Shown: in pieces, positions 42,116-51,680 of the stretch
Numbering within the stretch: position 1 is the first letter of the stretch
Layout of the letters: each line of letters opens with the position of its first letter
NCBI RefSeq assembly: GCF_000833575.1
Contig: NZ_CP010827.1
Coordinates: 1,430,980 to 1,494,979 of the forward strand
Direction: 5' to 3'
Origin: Corynebacterium singulare
GTDB lineage: Bacteria > Actinomycetota > Actinomycetes > Mycobacteriales > Mycobacteriaceae
Length of the DNA: 64,000 nucleotides
The notes under the pieces: generated by a model
What the model saw: the letters and a program-made list of their open reading frames with translations, nothing else
Told to the model about the DNA's origin: nothing
Database searches by the model: none
Position numbers and translations under genes: made by a program

Positions 42116-43071
42116 GGTTGAGCAAGCTCGTCGTCGAGGGGCTTGCGTCGAACAATAGCCGCGAAAATGGCCCCCGTGACATTTGCCCACACGGCAGCAA
42201 CCACGCCAGGCAAGGCCGCCTCTGGGCTAAAGAACTGCAGCGCCAGCGCAGAGGCCAGGCCGGAGTTCTGGGTGGCCACCTCAATGGCCGTGGTGCGGGC
42301 AGCGGACTCGCGTTCACGGGCTAGCTTGGCCAAGTAGTAGCCGAAGAGGAAGCCAATGACGTTCTGAATGGCCACGCCGACAAACACAATGAGCCCGACG
42401 GTCACCAGCTTGTCTTGCGACTTCGAGACCACGGCCATGACCACGGCGCCGATACCTCCAATGGCCACCCACGGCAGTACGGGAAGGATCTTGTCCACGA
42501 CCGTGCTCGCGATGACCCGCAGTAGCAGGCCGAGTCCCACGGGGATCAGAACGGTCTGCACTAGTGACCACATCATGCCGGCGCCGTCGACATCCGCCGT
42601 CTCACCGGCCAACCACAGCATGAGCAGCGGAGTCATGATGGGTGATACCAGCGTGGACACCGACGTCATTGCGACGGATAATGCAACGTCTCCTTTCGCC
42701 AGATAGGCCATGACGTTGGAGGCCGTGCCGCCGGGGACGGAGCCGAGGAGGATGAGGCCGACAGTGGCGGCGTCGGAAAGCCCCAGTATTTTCGCCACCA
42801 GCAGGGCGCTCGTCGGCATAATGGCAAATTGGCAGAGAACCCCGAGGAAAATGGGCAGCGGGCGTTTCGCCACTAGAGCCAAGTCCGGAAAGGTGAGCGT
42901 GAGACCCATGGAGAACATGATCACCATGAGCAACTGCTTGGTGTACTGCCCCACCGGCTCGAAAGTACTCGGGGACATAAAGGCCACGGCGGCGCAGGCA
43001 ACAATAACGAGGGGGAAGGCATAGACGGCGAGTTTCTCGCCAGCCTCCCCCTCCGTGCGCGGGCTGTTCAT
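42112..43071 (-). CDS. Bile acid:sodium symporter (BASS) family transporter
   Basis: A 319-residue membrane protein with about nine to ten helices. BASS features are VIMFSMGLTLTFPDL, LLGSVPGGTASNVMAYLAKGD split in the middle, and VATQNSGLASALAL near the end, which form the crossover and sodium-binding regions. Bacterial members carry pantoate, pyruvate or other organic anions rather than bile acids; the substrate is unknown. AAGGAAAGGAC before ATG 43071 favours this start over one 7 codons earlier. It is divergent from the dehydrogenase gene. Confidence 0.88.
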   Translation of the reverse strand: MNSPRTEGEAGEKLAVYAFPLVIVACAAVAFMSPSTFEPVGQYTKQLLMVIMFSMGLTLTFPDLALVAKRPLPIFLGVLCQFAIMPTSALLVAKILGLSDAATVGLILLGSVPGGTASNVMAYLAKGDVALSVAMTSVSTLVSPIMTPLLMLWLAGETADVDGAGMMWSLVQTVLIPVGLGLLLRVIASTVVDKILPVLPWVAIGGIGAVVMAVVSKSQDKLVTVGLIVFVGVAIQNVIGFLFGYYLAKLARERESAARTTAIEVATQNSGLASALALQFFSPEAALPGVVAAVWANVTGAIFAAIVRRKPLDDELAQP

Positions 43072-43168
43072 AACGTGTCCTTTCCTTATCACATCTCATT
43101 GAGTGAACTAAGTATCCCACATCACAGTCGAGGTGTACCCCATTTAGTCCCTATTTACTGTCAAGCGA

Positions 43169-43174
43169 TAGATT
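43169..43174 (+). promoter_or_regulatory. -10-like box TAGATT before the dehydrogenase gene
   Basis: TAGATT lies 6 bases before ATG 43181; no ribosome binding site is seen, so a leaderless start is possible. Confidence 0.4.
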
Positions 43175-43180
43175 AGAGAT

Positions 43181-46102
43181 ATGTCAAAGCTCTTCAGCCC
43201 CGATACCTCTCGCCTTACCCGCCCAGAAGGAACCACCAGCCAGGCCGACGCCGTCTCCGCCCGCTACCGCCACGGCTCCCCCGCCGAGCTCGTCGCGGAC
43301 ATGGAAGCCATCGTTGGGGCAGATAACGTCCACGGGCGCCTCACCGACCTCGTTCGTTTCTCTTCCGACGCCGGCCCCTACCGCTCCATCCCCAACATCG
43401 TGGTCTCCCCGCGCAATGCCGCTGACCTCTCCGCACTCATGGCGTACTGCGAGGCCAACGACCGCCACATGACCTTCCGTGCCGCCGGTACTTCCCTCAA
43501 CGGCCAGGCCATGAGCGATGACATCCTCGTCGACGTCAAAACGCACTTCTCCGGCATGGAGGTGCGCGATGGCGGTACCAAGCTCTGGTCACGCCCGGGT
43601 GTGATCCTCGGTGATGCCCAAGCTGTGCTCTCCCGCCACGGCTTCATGCTGGGCCCCGATCCGGGGTCGACCTCGGTCTGCACCATCGGAGGCGTTCTCG
43701 CGGACAACTCTGGTGGTATGCGCTGCTCGCTCGAGCGCGATAGCTATCACTGCGTTGAGGACCTCACCTTCGTCCTGCCCTCCGGCACCATCGTGGACAC
43801 GGCTCGCGGCGATGAGGTCTTCCGCGCCCAAGAGCCGAAGCTCCACGCTGATCTGTTGGCTTTCCGGGACAAGTTACGCGCCAACACTACAATGGTGGAG
43901 TTCCTGCGCACGAAGTTCTCCATCCGCAACACCAACGGATTGCGCATCGACGCGTTCTTGGATGAGGACGAGCCGGTGCACATTCTCAAGCGCCTGCTCG
44001 TGGGCTCCGAGGGCATTTTTGGTGCCATCACCGAGTCCGTCATCCGCACAGTGAAGTTGCCGCGCGTGAAGGCCACGACGTGGGTCGAGCTGCCGAACTT
44101 GCGCGATGCCGCCAACTTTGTCCACCCCATCATGGAGACCGGTGCGGAAGCTTGCGAGCTCCTTGTTGCTCCTGTGATGCGCCGCTCCGCCGAGCACTAC
44201 GCCCACGCACCGCAGTCCTGGCGCACCCTCGACGATGACGCGGCGGCCCTTCTCGTGGAGGTCGGCGGCAGCGATGAAGAGGAACTCAACCAGGCTATGG
44301 AGCGTCTTCGCGCCGTGCTTGCCGACGCCCCACTGCTGAGCCCCCTCGAATTCCTCACCACCCCAGAGGGGATGCGTGGAGCCTGGGAGCTGCGCAATGG
44401 CCTCTATGGTCTGCTCGGCGCTGACCGTCCCAATGGGACGGCTTACATCACCGAAGACGTCTGCTTCCCACCGTCCCAGGTGGGCGAAGCTGCAGCAGAT
44501 CTTATGGATCTGCAGGCCAAGTACGGGTATCCCGAGTCTGTTATGGGCCACGCCGCCTTTGGCAACCTCCACTTCTTCTTCACCCCGCGCTTTGACCGCG
44601 AAGAAGAACGCGAGTCTTATGCTAACTTCCTCGATGACCTCGCTGAACTGGTCATCGACAAGTACCAGGGATCAATGAAGGCCGAGCACGGCACCGGCGT
44701 GAACATGGCTCCCTACCTAGAGCACGAATGGGGTACGGAGGCTTTTGAGCTTTTCTGGGAAGTCAAGAACATGATCGACCCCAAGGGCATCCTCGCTCCC
44801 AATGTGAAGCTCACCCGGGATGAAACCATTCACTTGCGCAATTTCAAGTCCTTCCCCAAGGTCGAAGACGAGATTAACCCGTGTGTGGAGTGCGGATTCT
44901 GCGAGCCGGTGTGTCCCTCGCGGCATGCCACGGTGACCCCGCGCCAGCGTATTGTGCTGCGCCGCGAGATGGCGCGCCAGGAAGAGGGCTCTGAAGTCCT
45001 CGCCCAGCTACAGCAGGAGTATCAGTATGACGCGGTGGACATGTGCGCGGCCGACGGCACGTGTTCAATCCCCTGCCCCATCAGCATCGATACTGGTGCA
45101 GTGATGAAGCAGCTGCGCACCAAGCAGGCGACGCCCGCCCGCGAGAAGGTGGCGCTGACCACGGCCCAGCGTTGGGATGTGGTGGAAAAACTAGCGCGCG
45201 CCGGTGTTATTTCCGCCAACAGGGTGCCACACAAGCCGCTAGAGCTGGGTGCGAACATGGCCCGCAACGTCGTGGCGCCCGACCTGCTGCCGACTGTTCC
45301 CGGCCCGCTGCCGAAGGGCGCATCACGCCTGCCACAGACCCCGCGCGCGGGTGCCCAGGCGCTCTACTTCCCTGCCTGCATCAACCGCATTTTCGGCCGC
45401 CCGGCTGGTTCGGCCCAGGATTCAGTGGACCTGCCCCGCGCCGTCGTGGAACTCGGGCGCCGTGCGGGCCAGCCGGTGTGGATCCCGGAGGATGTCGCCG
45501 GTGATTGCTGCGGCACGCCGTGGTCCTCCAAGGGCTACAAAGAAGGTTTCGAATACCAAGCACAGAAGATCGTTCGCGACCTGTGGCACTGGTCTGAGCA
45601 TGGCCGCCTGCCCATCGTGGTCGATGCTGCCAGCTGTACCCACGGTCTGCTGGATTCGGTTCCGGACGCACTGTCTGCGGCCGACCAAGAACTCTGGAAG
45701 GACCTGCGCATCCTTGATCTCGTGGAGTGGCTACGAGATGAGATTGCACCGCACCTACCGATTGTCAAAAACATGGGATCCATTGCCGTTCACCCCACGT
45801 GCTCGACGGATCACATGGGCATCAGCCAAGACCTTGTCGACTTGGCCAACCTCTGCGGTGACGCCAAAGTACCCGAAGGTGCGATGTGCTGCGGCTCCGC
45901 TGGTGACCGCGTCATGCTCCACCCGGAGCTCGTCGAGTCCGCTACTCGCGAGGAACGCGCCTCGCTCGACGCTGAGCACTTCGAAGCGTACGTCTCCGAT
46001 AACCGCACCTGCGAGATGGGGCTCGAGATGATCGCGGGCAAGACCTATGATTCTATTGCTGTGCTTCTCGAACGCGCGTCTCGCCCGGTCGTGACCCCAT
46101 AG
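43181..46102 (+). CDS. FAD/Fe-S 2-hydroxyacid dehydrogenase, YdiJ type
   Basis: A 973-residue fused flavoprotein. Residues ~60-270 form a PCMH-type FAD domain (FRAAGTSLNGQAMSDDILVD, GPDPGSTSVCTIGGVLADNSG split), followed by the FAD-oxidase C-terminal domain (GTGVNMAPYLEHEWG). Two 4Fe-4S motifs come next (CVECGFCEPVCPS and CAADGTCSIPCPI) and then CCG-type domains (CCGTPWSSKG, CCGSAGDRVM). Relatives oxidise D-lactate or D-2-hydroxyglutarate and pass electrons to quinone. The BASS transporter divergent to it may supply an organic acid. Confidence 0.88.
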   Translation: MSKLFSPDTSRLTRPEGTTSQADAVSARYRHGSPAELVADMEAIVGADNVHGRLTDLVRFSSDAGPYRSIPNIVVSPRNAADLSALMAYCEANDRHMTFRAAGTSLNGQAMSDDILVDVKTHFSGMEVRDGGTKLWSRPGVILGDAQAVLSRHGFMLGPDPGSTSVCTIGGVLADNSGGMRCSLERDSYHCVEDLTFVLPSGTIVDTARGDEVFRAQEPKLHADLLAFRDKLRANTTMVEFLRTKFSIRNTNGLRIDAFLDEDEPVHILKRLLVGSEGIFGAITESVIRTVKLPRVKATTWVELPNLRDAANFVHPIMETGAEACELLVAPVMRRSAEHYAHAPQSWRTLDDDAAALLVEVGGSDEEELNQAMERLRAVLADAPLLSPLEFLTTPEGMRGAWELRNGLYGLLGADRPNGTAYITEDVCFPPSQVGEAAADLMDLQAKYGYPESVMGHAAFGNLHFFFTPRFDREEERESYANFLDDLAELVIDKYQGSMKAEHGTGVNMAPYLEHEWGTEAFELFWEVKNMIDPKGILAPNVKLTRDETIHLRNFKSFPKVEDEINPCVECGFCEPVCPSRHATVTPRQRIVLRREMARQEEGSEVLAQLQQEYQYDAVDMCAADGTCSIPCPISIDTGAVMKQLRTKQATPAREKVALTTAQRWDVVEKLARAGVISANRVPHKPLELGANMARNVVAPDLLPTVPGPLPKGASRLPQTPRAGAQALYFPACINRIFGRPAGSAQDSVDLPRAVVELGRRAGQPVWIPEDVAGDCCGTPWSSKGYKEGFEYQAQKIVRDLWHWSEHGRLPIVVDAASCTHGLLDSVPDALSAADQELWKDLRILDLVEWLRDEIAPHLPIVKNMGSIAVHPTCSTDHMGISQDLVDLANLCGDAKVPEGAMCCGSAGDRVMLHPELVESATREERASLDAEHFEAYVSDNRTCEMGLEMIAGKTYDSIAVLLERASRPVVTP

Positions 46103-46104
46103 CA

Positions 46105-46152
46105 ACGCGCCGGTGGCGGTTCCCTGCGCGGGAAGCCCTACCACCGGCGCGT
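46105..46152. terminator. Bidirectional hairpin between the dehydrogenase gene and ugpC
   Basis: ACGCGCCGGTGG and CCACCGGCGCGT form a 12-bp perfect outer stem; inside, TTCCC pairs with GGGAA. No T-run on either side. Confidence 0.6.
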
Positions 46153-46172
46153 CGGATGTGGTGAAACCAGTT

Positions 46173-47303
46173 TTAGAGGTAGTCGTAGTTGATTTCGGTA
46201 TCTGGGGCGAAGAACACGCAACCGCCTTTCATCGGGCGCAAGTAGATCGTGTCGCCCTGGTGCACGTCAATGCCGCGCGGTACCTTCACCGTGATCCGGT
46301 CACCACGGACCGCGATGACGTCGTCAGCCGACTCCTCGCGGCTGCCGTAGACGTACAGTTCGGAGCCTAGGTGCTCGACAATATCGACCCGGACCGGGAG
46401 ACCATACTGCTCACCGGGCTGGTTCACGCCGACGATTTCCCAGTTCTCTGGGCGCACGCCGACGATAACGCGATCCGAATTCACCTTCGCCGCCTGCTCC
46501 TGTGGCATGTAGTAGTCCAGAGCATGGTCCTTGCCGCCAACGACACGCCCGTCAACGAACGGGACGTTCTCGATGAGGGTCATAGCCGGCGAACCGATGA
46601 ACGTCGCCACGAAGGAGTTGCCGGGGTTCTCATACAGCGTGTTCGGCGCATCAACCTGCTGGATGATGCCCTGTTTGAGAACGCACACGCGATCTCCCAT
46701 GGTCATCGCCTCAGTCTGGTCATGGGTAACGTAGACCGTTGTGGTGTTGAGCTCGCGCTGCAGCTGCAGGATTTGCGCACGCGTGGAGACACGCAGCTTT
46801 GCATCCAGGTTAGACAGCGGCTCATCCATAAGGAAGACCTTGGGCTGGCGCACGATAGCGCGCCCCATGGCCACACGCTGGCGCTGGCCACCCGACATCG
46901 CGGACGGCTTGCGGTCGATAAGGTCTTCCAGCTCGAGCATCTTTGCGGCAAAGTTCACGCGCTCTTCGATGGTTGCCTTATCCACCTTGGCGTTTTGCAA
47001 TGCAAACGCCATGTTCTGGCGCGCTGTCATATTGGGATACAGCGCATAGGACTGGAACACCATGGCTACATCGCGGTCCCGCGAACGGGTCTCAGTCACG
47101 TCAGCCCCATCGATGAAAATCTGCCCTTCGTCGATTGGCTCAAGGCCAGCGAGCATGCGCAATGTCGTCGACTTACCGCAGCCCGACGGTCCGACGAGTA
47201 CCAAGAATTCGCCATCCTTGATATCGAGGTTAATGCGGCTGACCGCCGGAGGCTTCTTCGGATCGTAAATCCTGGAAGCTTGGCGGAATTCAACAGTAGC
47301 CAT
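46173..47303 (-). CDS. ugpC: ABC transporter ATPase, UgpC/MalK family
   Basis: A 376-residue ATPase for sugar-type importers. Walker A GPSGCGKSTTLRMLAGLEP, signature MSGGQRQRVAMGRAIVRQP, Walker B VFLMDEPLSNLD and the H-loop VYVTHDQTEA are followed by the C-terminal OB-type regulatory domain typical of MalK/UgpC (residues ~240-376). It energises the ugpA/ugpE permease pair. It is last in the ugpA-E-B-C order, 26 bases after ugpB. Confidence 0.93.
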   Translation of the reverse strand: MATVEFRQASRIYDPKKPPAVSRINLDIKDGEFLVLVGPSGCGKSTTLRMLAGLEPIDEGQIFIDGADVTETRSRDRDVAMVFQSYALYPNMTARQNMAFALQNAKVDKATIEERVNFAAKMLELEDLIDRKPSAMSGGQRQRVAMGRAIVRQPKVFLMDEPLSNLDAKLRVSTRAQILQLQRELNTTTVYVTHDQTEAMTMGDRVCVLKQGIIQQVDAPNTLYENPGNSFVATFIGSPAMTLIENVPFVDGRVVGGKDHALDYYMPQEQAAKVNSDRVIVGVRPENWEIVGVNQPGEQYGLPVRVDIVEHLGSELYVYGSREESADDVIAVRGDRITVKVPRGIDVHQGDTIYLRPMKGGCVFFAPDTEINYDYL

Positions 47304-47329
47304 GATGTCCTTTCAAACGATGCGAAGAG

Positions 47330-48640
47330 TTACTTCAGCTTCGGGGTGATGTCACGGTCGATAACGCTCTGAGTCTCCTTCTGCAGGTCACCGAATGCGG
47401 ACTCCACGTCCTCATTGCCCACAGTGATGCGGTCAAGAACGCCACCAATACGCTGTCCACCGCCTGGCACGAAGACGCGTGCGTAATCCTGCGGCTTAGT
47501 GTTCTCGTTGAGCTGCTCGATTGCGGTCTGAGCGTTCGGGTTCTCCTCCAAGAACTTCTTCTCTTCCGGATCATCCAGGGCGTCCTTGCGCACCGGCATG
47601 TAACCCGTCTTCTGGGAGAACTTGATGGTGTTCTCGGTGTTCGTCAGGAAGTCAATGAACTTGACCGCATTAGCCTTGCGCTCGTCGGAAATGCCAGCCG
47701 GGACGGCAAGACCAGCACCACCGGTGGCTGCCGAGGGGCCCGGGCCCGGCAGGTAGGTGGTAATGAACGGGATCGTCGCCGTCTCCTTCAGACCACCCAG
47801 GGAACCGGTGGACTCCAGAAGACCGGAGGCCTTTCCGGAGCCGAATGCGACGGTCGGGTCGGTAGAGATTTCGATGTGACCGGCCTTGACCTGGTCCTGC
47901 AGGAACTTACCGGCCTCGATGGACTCCTTGGAGGTAAAGTTCGGTTCCCACTCATCAGAGTAAGAACCACCGAAGGCCCAAATCATGCCCTGGAAGTACC
48001 AGTCGAGGTAGTTGGAGCCATCCGGTACGGTGACGGCAGGCTTGTCGAGCTTGTCCTTGATCTTGGTTGCCCACTCGTCGAACTCTTCCCAGTCCTTCGG
48101 ACCACGGTCGGTGGGAAGACCAGCTGCCTTGAGGTCATCAGTATTCCAGTACATCAGGTTCGTGGAGCGGGAGTACGGAACGCCGTAGTGCTTGTCCTTG
48201 TACTTGTAGTCCTCACGCAGGGTGTCCACGTAGCTCTCAGAGTCAATATCGTTCATCTCCCACAGCTCATCGAGCGGCGTGGTGGCCTCATTCAGCGCGA
48301 AATTGAACCAGGTGACGTCAGACGCAACGAGGACGTCAGGCAGGTCGCCACCTGCGAGGGCAGCGTTGAAGCGCTGTGCAACTTCCTCATAGTTGGAACC
48401 GGCGGTGACCAGTTCAACCTTCAGATCGGGGTTTTCTTTCTCGAACTCATCGATGAGCTCCTGCTCCAAGTCGCGGGAGGAACCCGGGTGGTTGGACCAG
48501 AAGGTGATGGTGTTGGCGTCGCCGCCGTCCTTGGAACCGCTTCCTGCGGTGGTCGAGCCACCAGCACAGGCGGTCAGGGACACAGTGGTCAGGAGTGCTG
48601 CACAAACGGCAACGATGCGGGTAGAAGTCTTACGAGACAT
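47330..48640 (-). CDS. ugpB: ABC transporter substrate-binding lipoprotein, UgpB-like
   Basis: A 436-residue lipoprotein with a signal peptide and lipobox SLTAC (Cys25). The mature protein is a family 1 binding protein (TITFWSNHPGSSRDLEQELI, DLPDVLVASDVTWFNFALNE). Similarity in layout to UgpB suggests glycerol-3-phosphate or glycerophosphodiester binding, consistent with the diesterase gene nearby, but sugar ligands cannot be excluded. It lies between ugpE (77-base gap) and ugpC. Confidence 0.88.
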   Translation of the reverse strand: MSRKTSTRIVAVCAALLTTVSLTACAGGSTTAGSGSKDGGDANTITFWSNHPGSSRDLEQELIDEFEKENPDLKVELVTAGSNYEEVAQRFNAALAGGDLPDVLVASDVTWFNFALNEATTPLDELWEMNDIDSESYVDTLREDYKYKDKHYGVPYSRSTNLMYWNTDDLKAAGLPTDRGPKDWEEFDEWATKIKDKLDKPAVTVPDGSNYLDWYFQGMIWAFGGSYSDEWEPNFTSKESIEAGKFLQDQVKAGHIEISTDPTVAFGSGKASGLLESTGSLGGLKETATIPFITTYLPGPGPSAATGGAGLAVPAGISDERKANAVKFIDFLTNTENTIKFSQKTGYMPVRKDALDDPEEKKFLEENPNAQTAIEQLNENTKPQDYARVFVPGGGQRIGGVLDRITVGNEDVESAFGDLQKETQSVIDRDITPKLK

Positions 48641-48717
48641 GGTGGAGGTTCTCCTAGAAAAGTGAAAAGTAGAGGGGGACTTGATTGAGTTGGGCGTTGG
48701 GATGACAGGCCGGCGGA

Positions 48718-49689
48718 CTAACCCTTGACTGCGCCCGCAGTCAGGCCCTTAATCATCGGCTTCTGGAGTATCAGGAAGATAATGATCATGGGCAGGGTTG
48801 TCAGCACCGTGCCAGCCATCACCGGCGCCCAGTTGGTGACGCCTTCCGCGTCCTGCAAATGGGTCAGGCCCACCGGCAGCGTGGCTGCAGCCGGTGTATC
48901 CGTAATCAGGAAGGGCCACAGGTATTGGTTCCATTCATTGACCACGGTGATGAGGACAAACGCGGATAGCGTTGGCCACGACATCGGCAGGACCACACGG
49001 AACAAGGTGGTGAAGAATCCCGCTCCGTCCATGCGAGCGGCCTCGAGAATCTCCGGGGGCAATGACTGGAAGTGATTGCGCATGAGGAAGGCACCAAACG
49101 CCACGCCCGCCAGTGGGATGATGACGCCGGCGTAGGTGTCTCTCCAACCCCATGACGCAACCAGCGAGTAGTTCGAAATAATGGTGATCTGGTTGGGCAC
49201 CATCAGCGAGGCAATGATGAGCAGGAACAGCAGATTTCGACCTGGAAAGCGAATGAAGGCGAAAGCATAGGCAGTCAGAACGCCGAGGACCACTTCCACC
49301 ACCGTCAGGACAAGCGTGATGATGACGGAGTTTTTCAGGTAGCTCGAAAAGCCAGAGGTCTGCCAGACGTAGGAGTAGTTTTCTGCCTTGAAAGGATTTG
49401 GCCAGAAGGAAATCGGATCTGAGTAGACGTCCTGGAAAGACTTAAAGCTGGTGATAAAGATGAAGTACAGCGGCACCAAAATCATCAGCACTGTAAGAAC
49501 GAGGGCGATGTAGCCGACGACCTTCGTTGCTGGATGGCTGTGATCGATTGGCTCGCCTTTGCGTTTACGCTGGGCCTCGGTGATGACGGGCGCTGCGATG
49601 GACTGGGAACCGGGAACCGGCGGCAGCTCACCTTGAGCTTGTGGCAGGCCTACGCGTACGGACGCCGGAATTGCGCGATTGTCGGACAT
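48718..49689 (-). CDS. ugpE: ABC transporter permease, UgpE-like
   Basis: A 323-residue MalG/UgpE-type permease with six membrane helices, an N-terminal cytoplasmic extension of ~50 residues, and the EAA loop EILEAARMDGAGFFTTLFRVVLP (residues ~215-237) that contacts the ATPase. It ends in LTAGAVKG, as is typical of the family. Its ATG directly follows the ugpA stop with no gap, so the two permeases are translated together. Confidence 0.92.
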   Translation of the reverse strand: MSDNRAIPASVRVGLPQAQGELPPVPGSQSIAAPVITEAQRKRKGEPIDHSHPATKVVGYIALVLTVLMILVPLYFIFITSFKSFQDVYSDPISFWPNPFKAENYSYVWQTSGFSSYLKNSVIITLVLTVVEVVLGVLTAYAFAFIRFPGRNLLFLLIIASLMVPNQITIISNYSLVASWGWRDTYAGVIIPLAGVAFGAFLMRNHFQSLPPEILEAARMDGAGFFTTLFRVVLPMSWPTLSAFVLITVVNEWNQYLWPFLITDTPAAATLPVGLTHLQDAEGVTNWAPVMAGTVLTTLPMIIIFLILQKPMIKGLTAGAVKG

Positions 49690-50664
49690 TTACTTATCCA
49701 TCCTTTCCTGCAGCTTGATCTGCAGCACCGTAATGACTAGCACCACGAGGAACATGATGGTGGCCACGGCAGCGCCATAGCCGGCGCGATTGTTGATAAA
49801 GGTTTCCTGGTATACCTGGAAGACCATCGTGGAAGTTCCGTAGCCAAAGGGCCCGCCACCGGTCATCGCATTGATGATGTCGAAGACCTGGAAGGAATTG
49901 AGCAGCACAGTAATCAACAAGAAGAAGGTCGTGCCGCGAAGCTGCGGAAGGACCACGCGGAAGAAGTGCCGCGCGGCCGGGGTTCCGTCAATCTCCGAGG
50001 CCTCATCAAGATCACGGCGGCGGCCCTGCAAGGCTGCAAGATAGATGACGAAGACGTAGCCGACGTTCTTCCACACATACGTCACCGTGATCATAAACAG
50101 TGCCCAGTTCTGCTGCTGATAAAAGTTGGGCACCTCAACCCCAATAAGGCCCAAAAAATATTGGATGAGACCGTAGTTAGGATCGAAGACAAACTGGAAC
50201 GCCACGCCAATGGCCGCGCCAGCGATAACGTAAGGTGCAAAGACCATCGAACGCACTGCCGCGCGACCAAACAGTTTCTGATCCAGCAGTAATGCCAGCG
50301 CTAGTCCAAGCACCATCGAGCCGGCCACTGCGAAGAAGGTGAACACGACAGTGTTGAACACCACGCGTCCGGTATCCGGCGCTTGGAACCAGTCGATGTA
50401 GTTCTGCAGGCCGACGAAGGTCATCGCCGGCGAAGAGATATTCCAGTTAAAGAAGGAGATTCGAATGTTATCGATGAGCGGCCGATAGGTGAAAAGAATG
50501 AGAAGGAGAAGGTTCGGTCCAATGAGCAATGCCGCGAGGCCGATCTGTCTCCAGTCGAGCTTCTGCTTGCGTGGGTGACGCGCGTACTCCTCGGAGACGA
50601 CCGGCTTCTCGGTGACTGCAGGGATTGCAGTCATTTGCCCGTGTGCCGGGTTGGATACTGCCAT
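49690..50664 (-). CDS. ugpA: ABC transporter permease, UgpA-like
   Basis: A 324-residue MalF/UgpA-type permease: a ~35-residue cytoplasmic N terminus, six helices and the EAA loop RDLDEASEIDGTPAARHFFRVV split near residues 220-240. It is first in the ugpAEBC operon. The ~240-base upstream region holds a TATACT -10 candidate and an A/T-rich leader with AGTTTT..AAAACT mirror arms. Confidence 0.92.
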   Translation of the reverse strand: MAVSNPAHGQMTAIPAVTEKPVVSEEYARHPRKQKLDWRQIGLAALLIGPNLLLLILFTYRPLIDNIRISFFNWNISSPAMTFVGLQNYIDWFQAPDTGRVVFNTVVFTFFAVAGSMVLGLALALLLDQKLFGRAAVRSMVFAPYVIAGAAIGVAFQFVFDPNYGLIQYFLGLIGVEVPNFYQQQNWALFMITVTYVWKNVGYVFVIYLAALQGRRRDLDEASEIDGTPAARHFFRVVLPQLRGTTFFLLITVLLNSFQVFDIINAMTGGGPFGYGTSTMVFQVYQETFINNRAGYGAAVATIMFLVVLVITVLQIKLQERMDK

Positions 50665-50763
50665 GGAGAGAAAGCTAGACCAAGGCGGTAAACAAAAAGT
50701 TGACTGAAAGTTTTGCTAAGAAAAACTGCGGGCGAATTTCAAGGGGCTGACCCACGAAATCTC

Positions 50764-50769
50764 AGTATA
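50764..50769 (-). promoter_or_regulatory. Possible -10 box of ugpA
   Basis: TATACT on the minus strand, about 100 bases before the ugpA start. Just upstream, TGTGACTGAAACCACT partly resembles a CRP/GlxR-type site (second half poor). PhoR control is known for ugp in C. glutamicum, but I could not assign its sites here. Confidence 0.35.
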
Positions 50770-50903
50770 AAAGTGGTTTCAGTCACATGCACAGCCGTGA
50801 AATGGGTCGAGTCACGCGCTACTCAAGAAGGAACTCCACTGCTTTTATGGCTAGACCTTTACAGCTCAAGCGCGCAGTCTATGCAGGCATAGCTTGGTGC
50901 TGG

Positions 50904-51623
50904 TTAGCTGTGTGAAAGCACCTCGAGCGCCAGCTCAGGCAAGTCTGTTGCCATGAGCTCTACTCCGTTATCGCGGCACCACGCCATGTCCTTGGGCAAG
51001 TTCACCGTCCACACGTATAACGGGCTTTCACCGCCGCCAAAGAAATCAGCTTCACTCCGTGCCTGGCGAATGGAAGGCCCGAAACCTGTCGCGCCCTCAC
51101 GCGACGCCGGACGTACGTCCTCCGGTTCTAGGAGCAAAAAGGATTGCAGGGACGGCAGCAGATTTCGGAACCGGGCAATTGCCTCAGGGTCAAAGGAAAT
51201 CAGGCTAATCCGTGGATCGGCATCGAGCTGCCGGTTGTGCATAACCTCCGCCACCGATTCCTCCAGCCCCGCACCGAACGGGGACGGGTGTTTAGTCTCA
51301 ATGAGTAGCTGCTTGCCGGGATAGGACTCGACGAGGTCAAGCAGTTCGTCGAGAAGCATGATGCGTTGCGGATCCTCAGCGGTGCCGACATTAAGTGCGC
51401 GCAGCTCCTTGAGAGTCATATCACCTACTGCACCGCTGCCGTCAGATGTCCTGTCCACCGTCAGGTCGTGGATGACCACGACCTCCCCGTCCTTGGTCAG
51501 GTTGACGTCACACTCCACACCAGCGACATCGAGCTTGAGGGCTTCTTCGAAGGAGCGGCGGGTATTTTCCGGGTACCAGCCGTTATAACCTCGGTGTGCG
51601 ATAATTCCTGTGCGGTCTGACAT
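50904..51623 (-). CDS. ugpQ: Glycerophosphodiester phosphodiesterase
   Basis: A 239-residue TIM-barrel enzyme that splits glycerophosphodiesters into glycerol-3-phosphate and an alcohol. The GDPD signatures IAHRGYNGWYPENT (catalytic His and metal Glu), GVECDVNLTKDGEVVVIHD and LLIETKHPS are clear. No signal peptide, so it is cytosolic and would process imported diesters, as UgpQ does. GGAGG precedes the ATG. It is upstream of and codirectional with ugpAEBC, but separated by ~240 bases. Confidence 0.92.
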   Translation of the reverse strand: MSDRTGIIAHRGYNGWYPENTRRSFEEALKLDVAGVECDVNLTKDGEVVVIHDLTVDRTSDGSGAVGDMTLKELRALNVGTAEDPQRIMLLDELLDLVESYPGKQLLIETKHPSPFGAGLEESVAEVMHNRQLDADPRISLISFDPEAIARFRNLLPSLQSFLLLEPEDVRPASREGATGFGPSIRQARSEADFFGGGESPLYVWTVNLPKDMAWCRDNGVELMATDLPELALEVLSHS

Positions 51624-51680
51624 GCTTTTCCTCCAGGCTGCGAGGTGGGTTGTGATGGTGGCGCCGCCCAGTGTAGACCG

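Noticed and set aside
41045..42190. Open frame of 381 codons on the minus strand
   Set aside because: It is antisense to the MHS symporter gene and rich in His, Asp and Gln, typical of shadow frames opposite membrane proteins.
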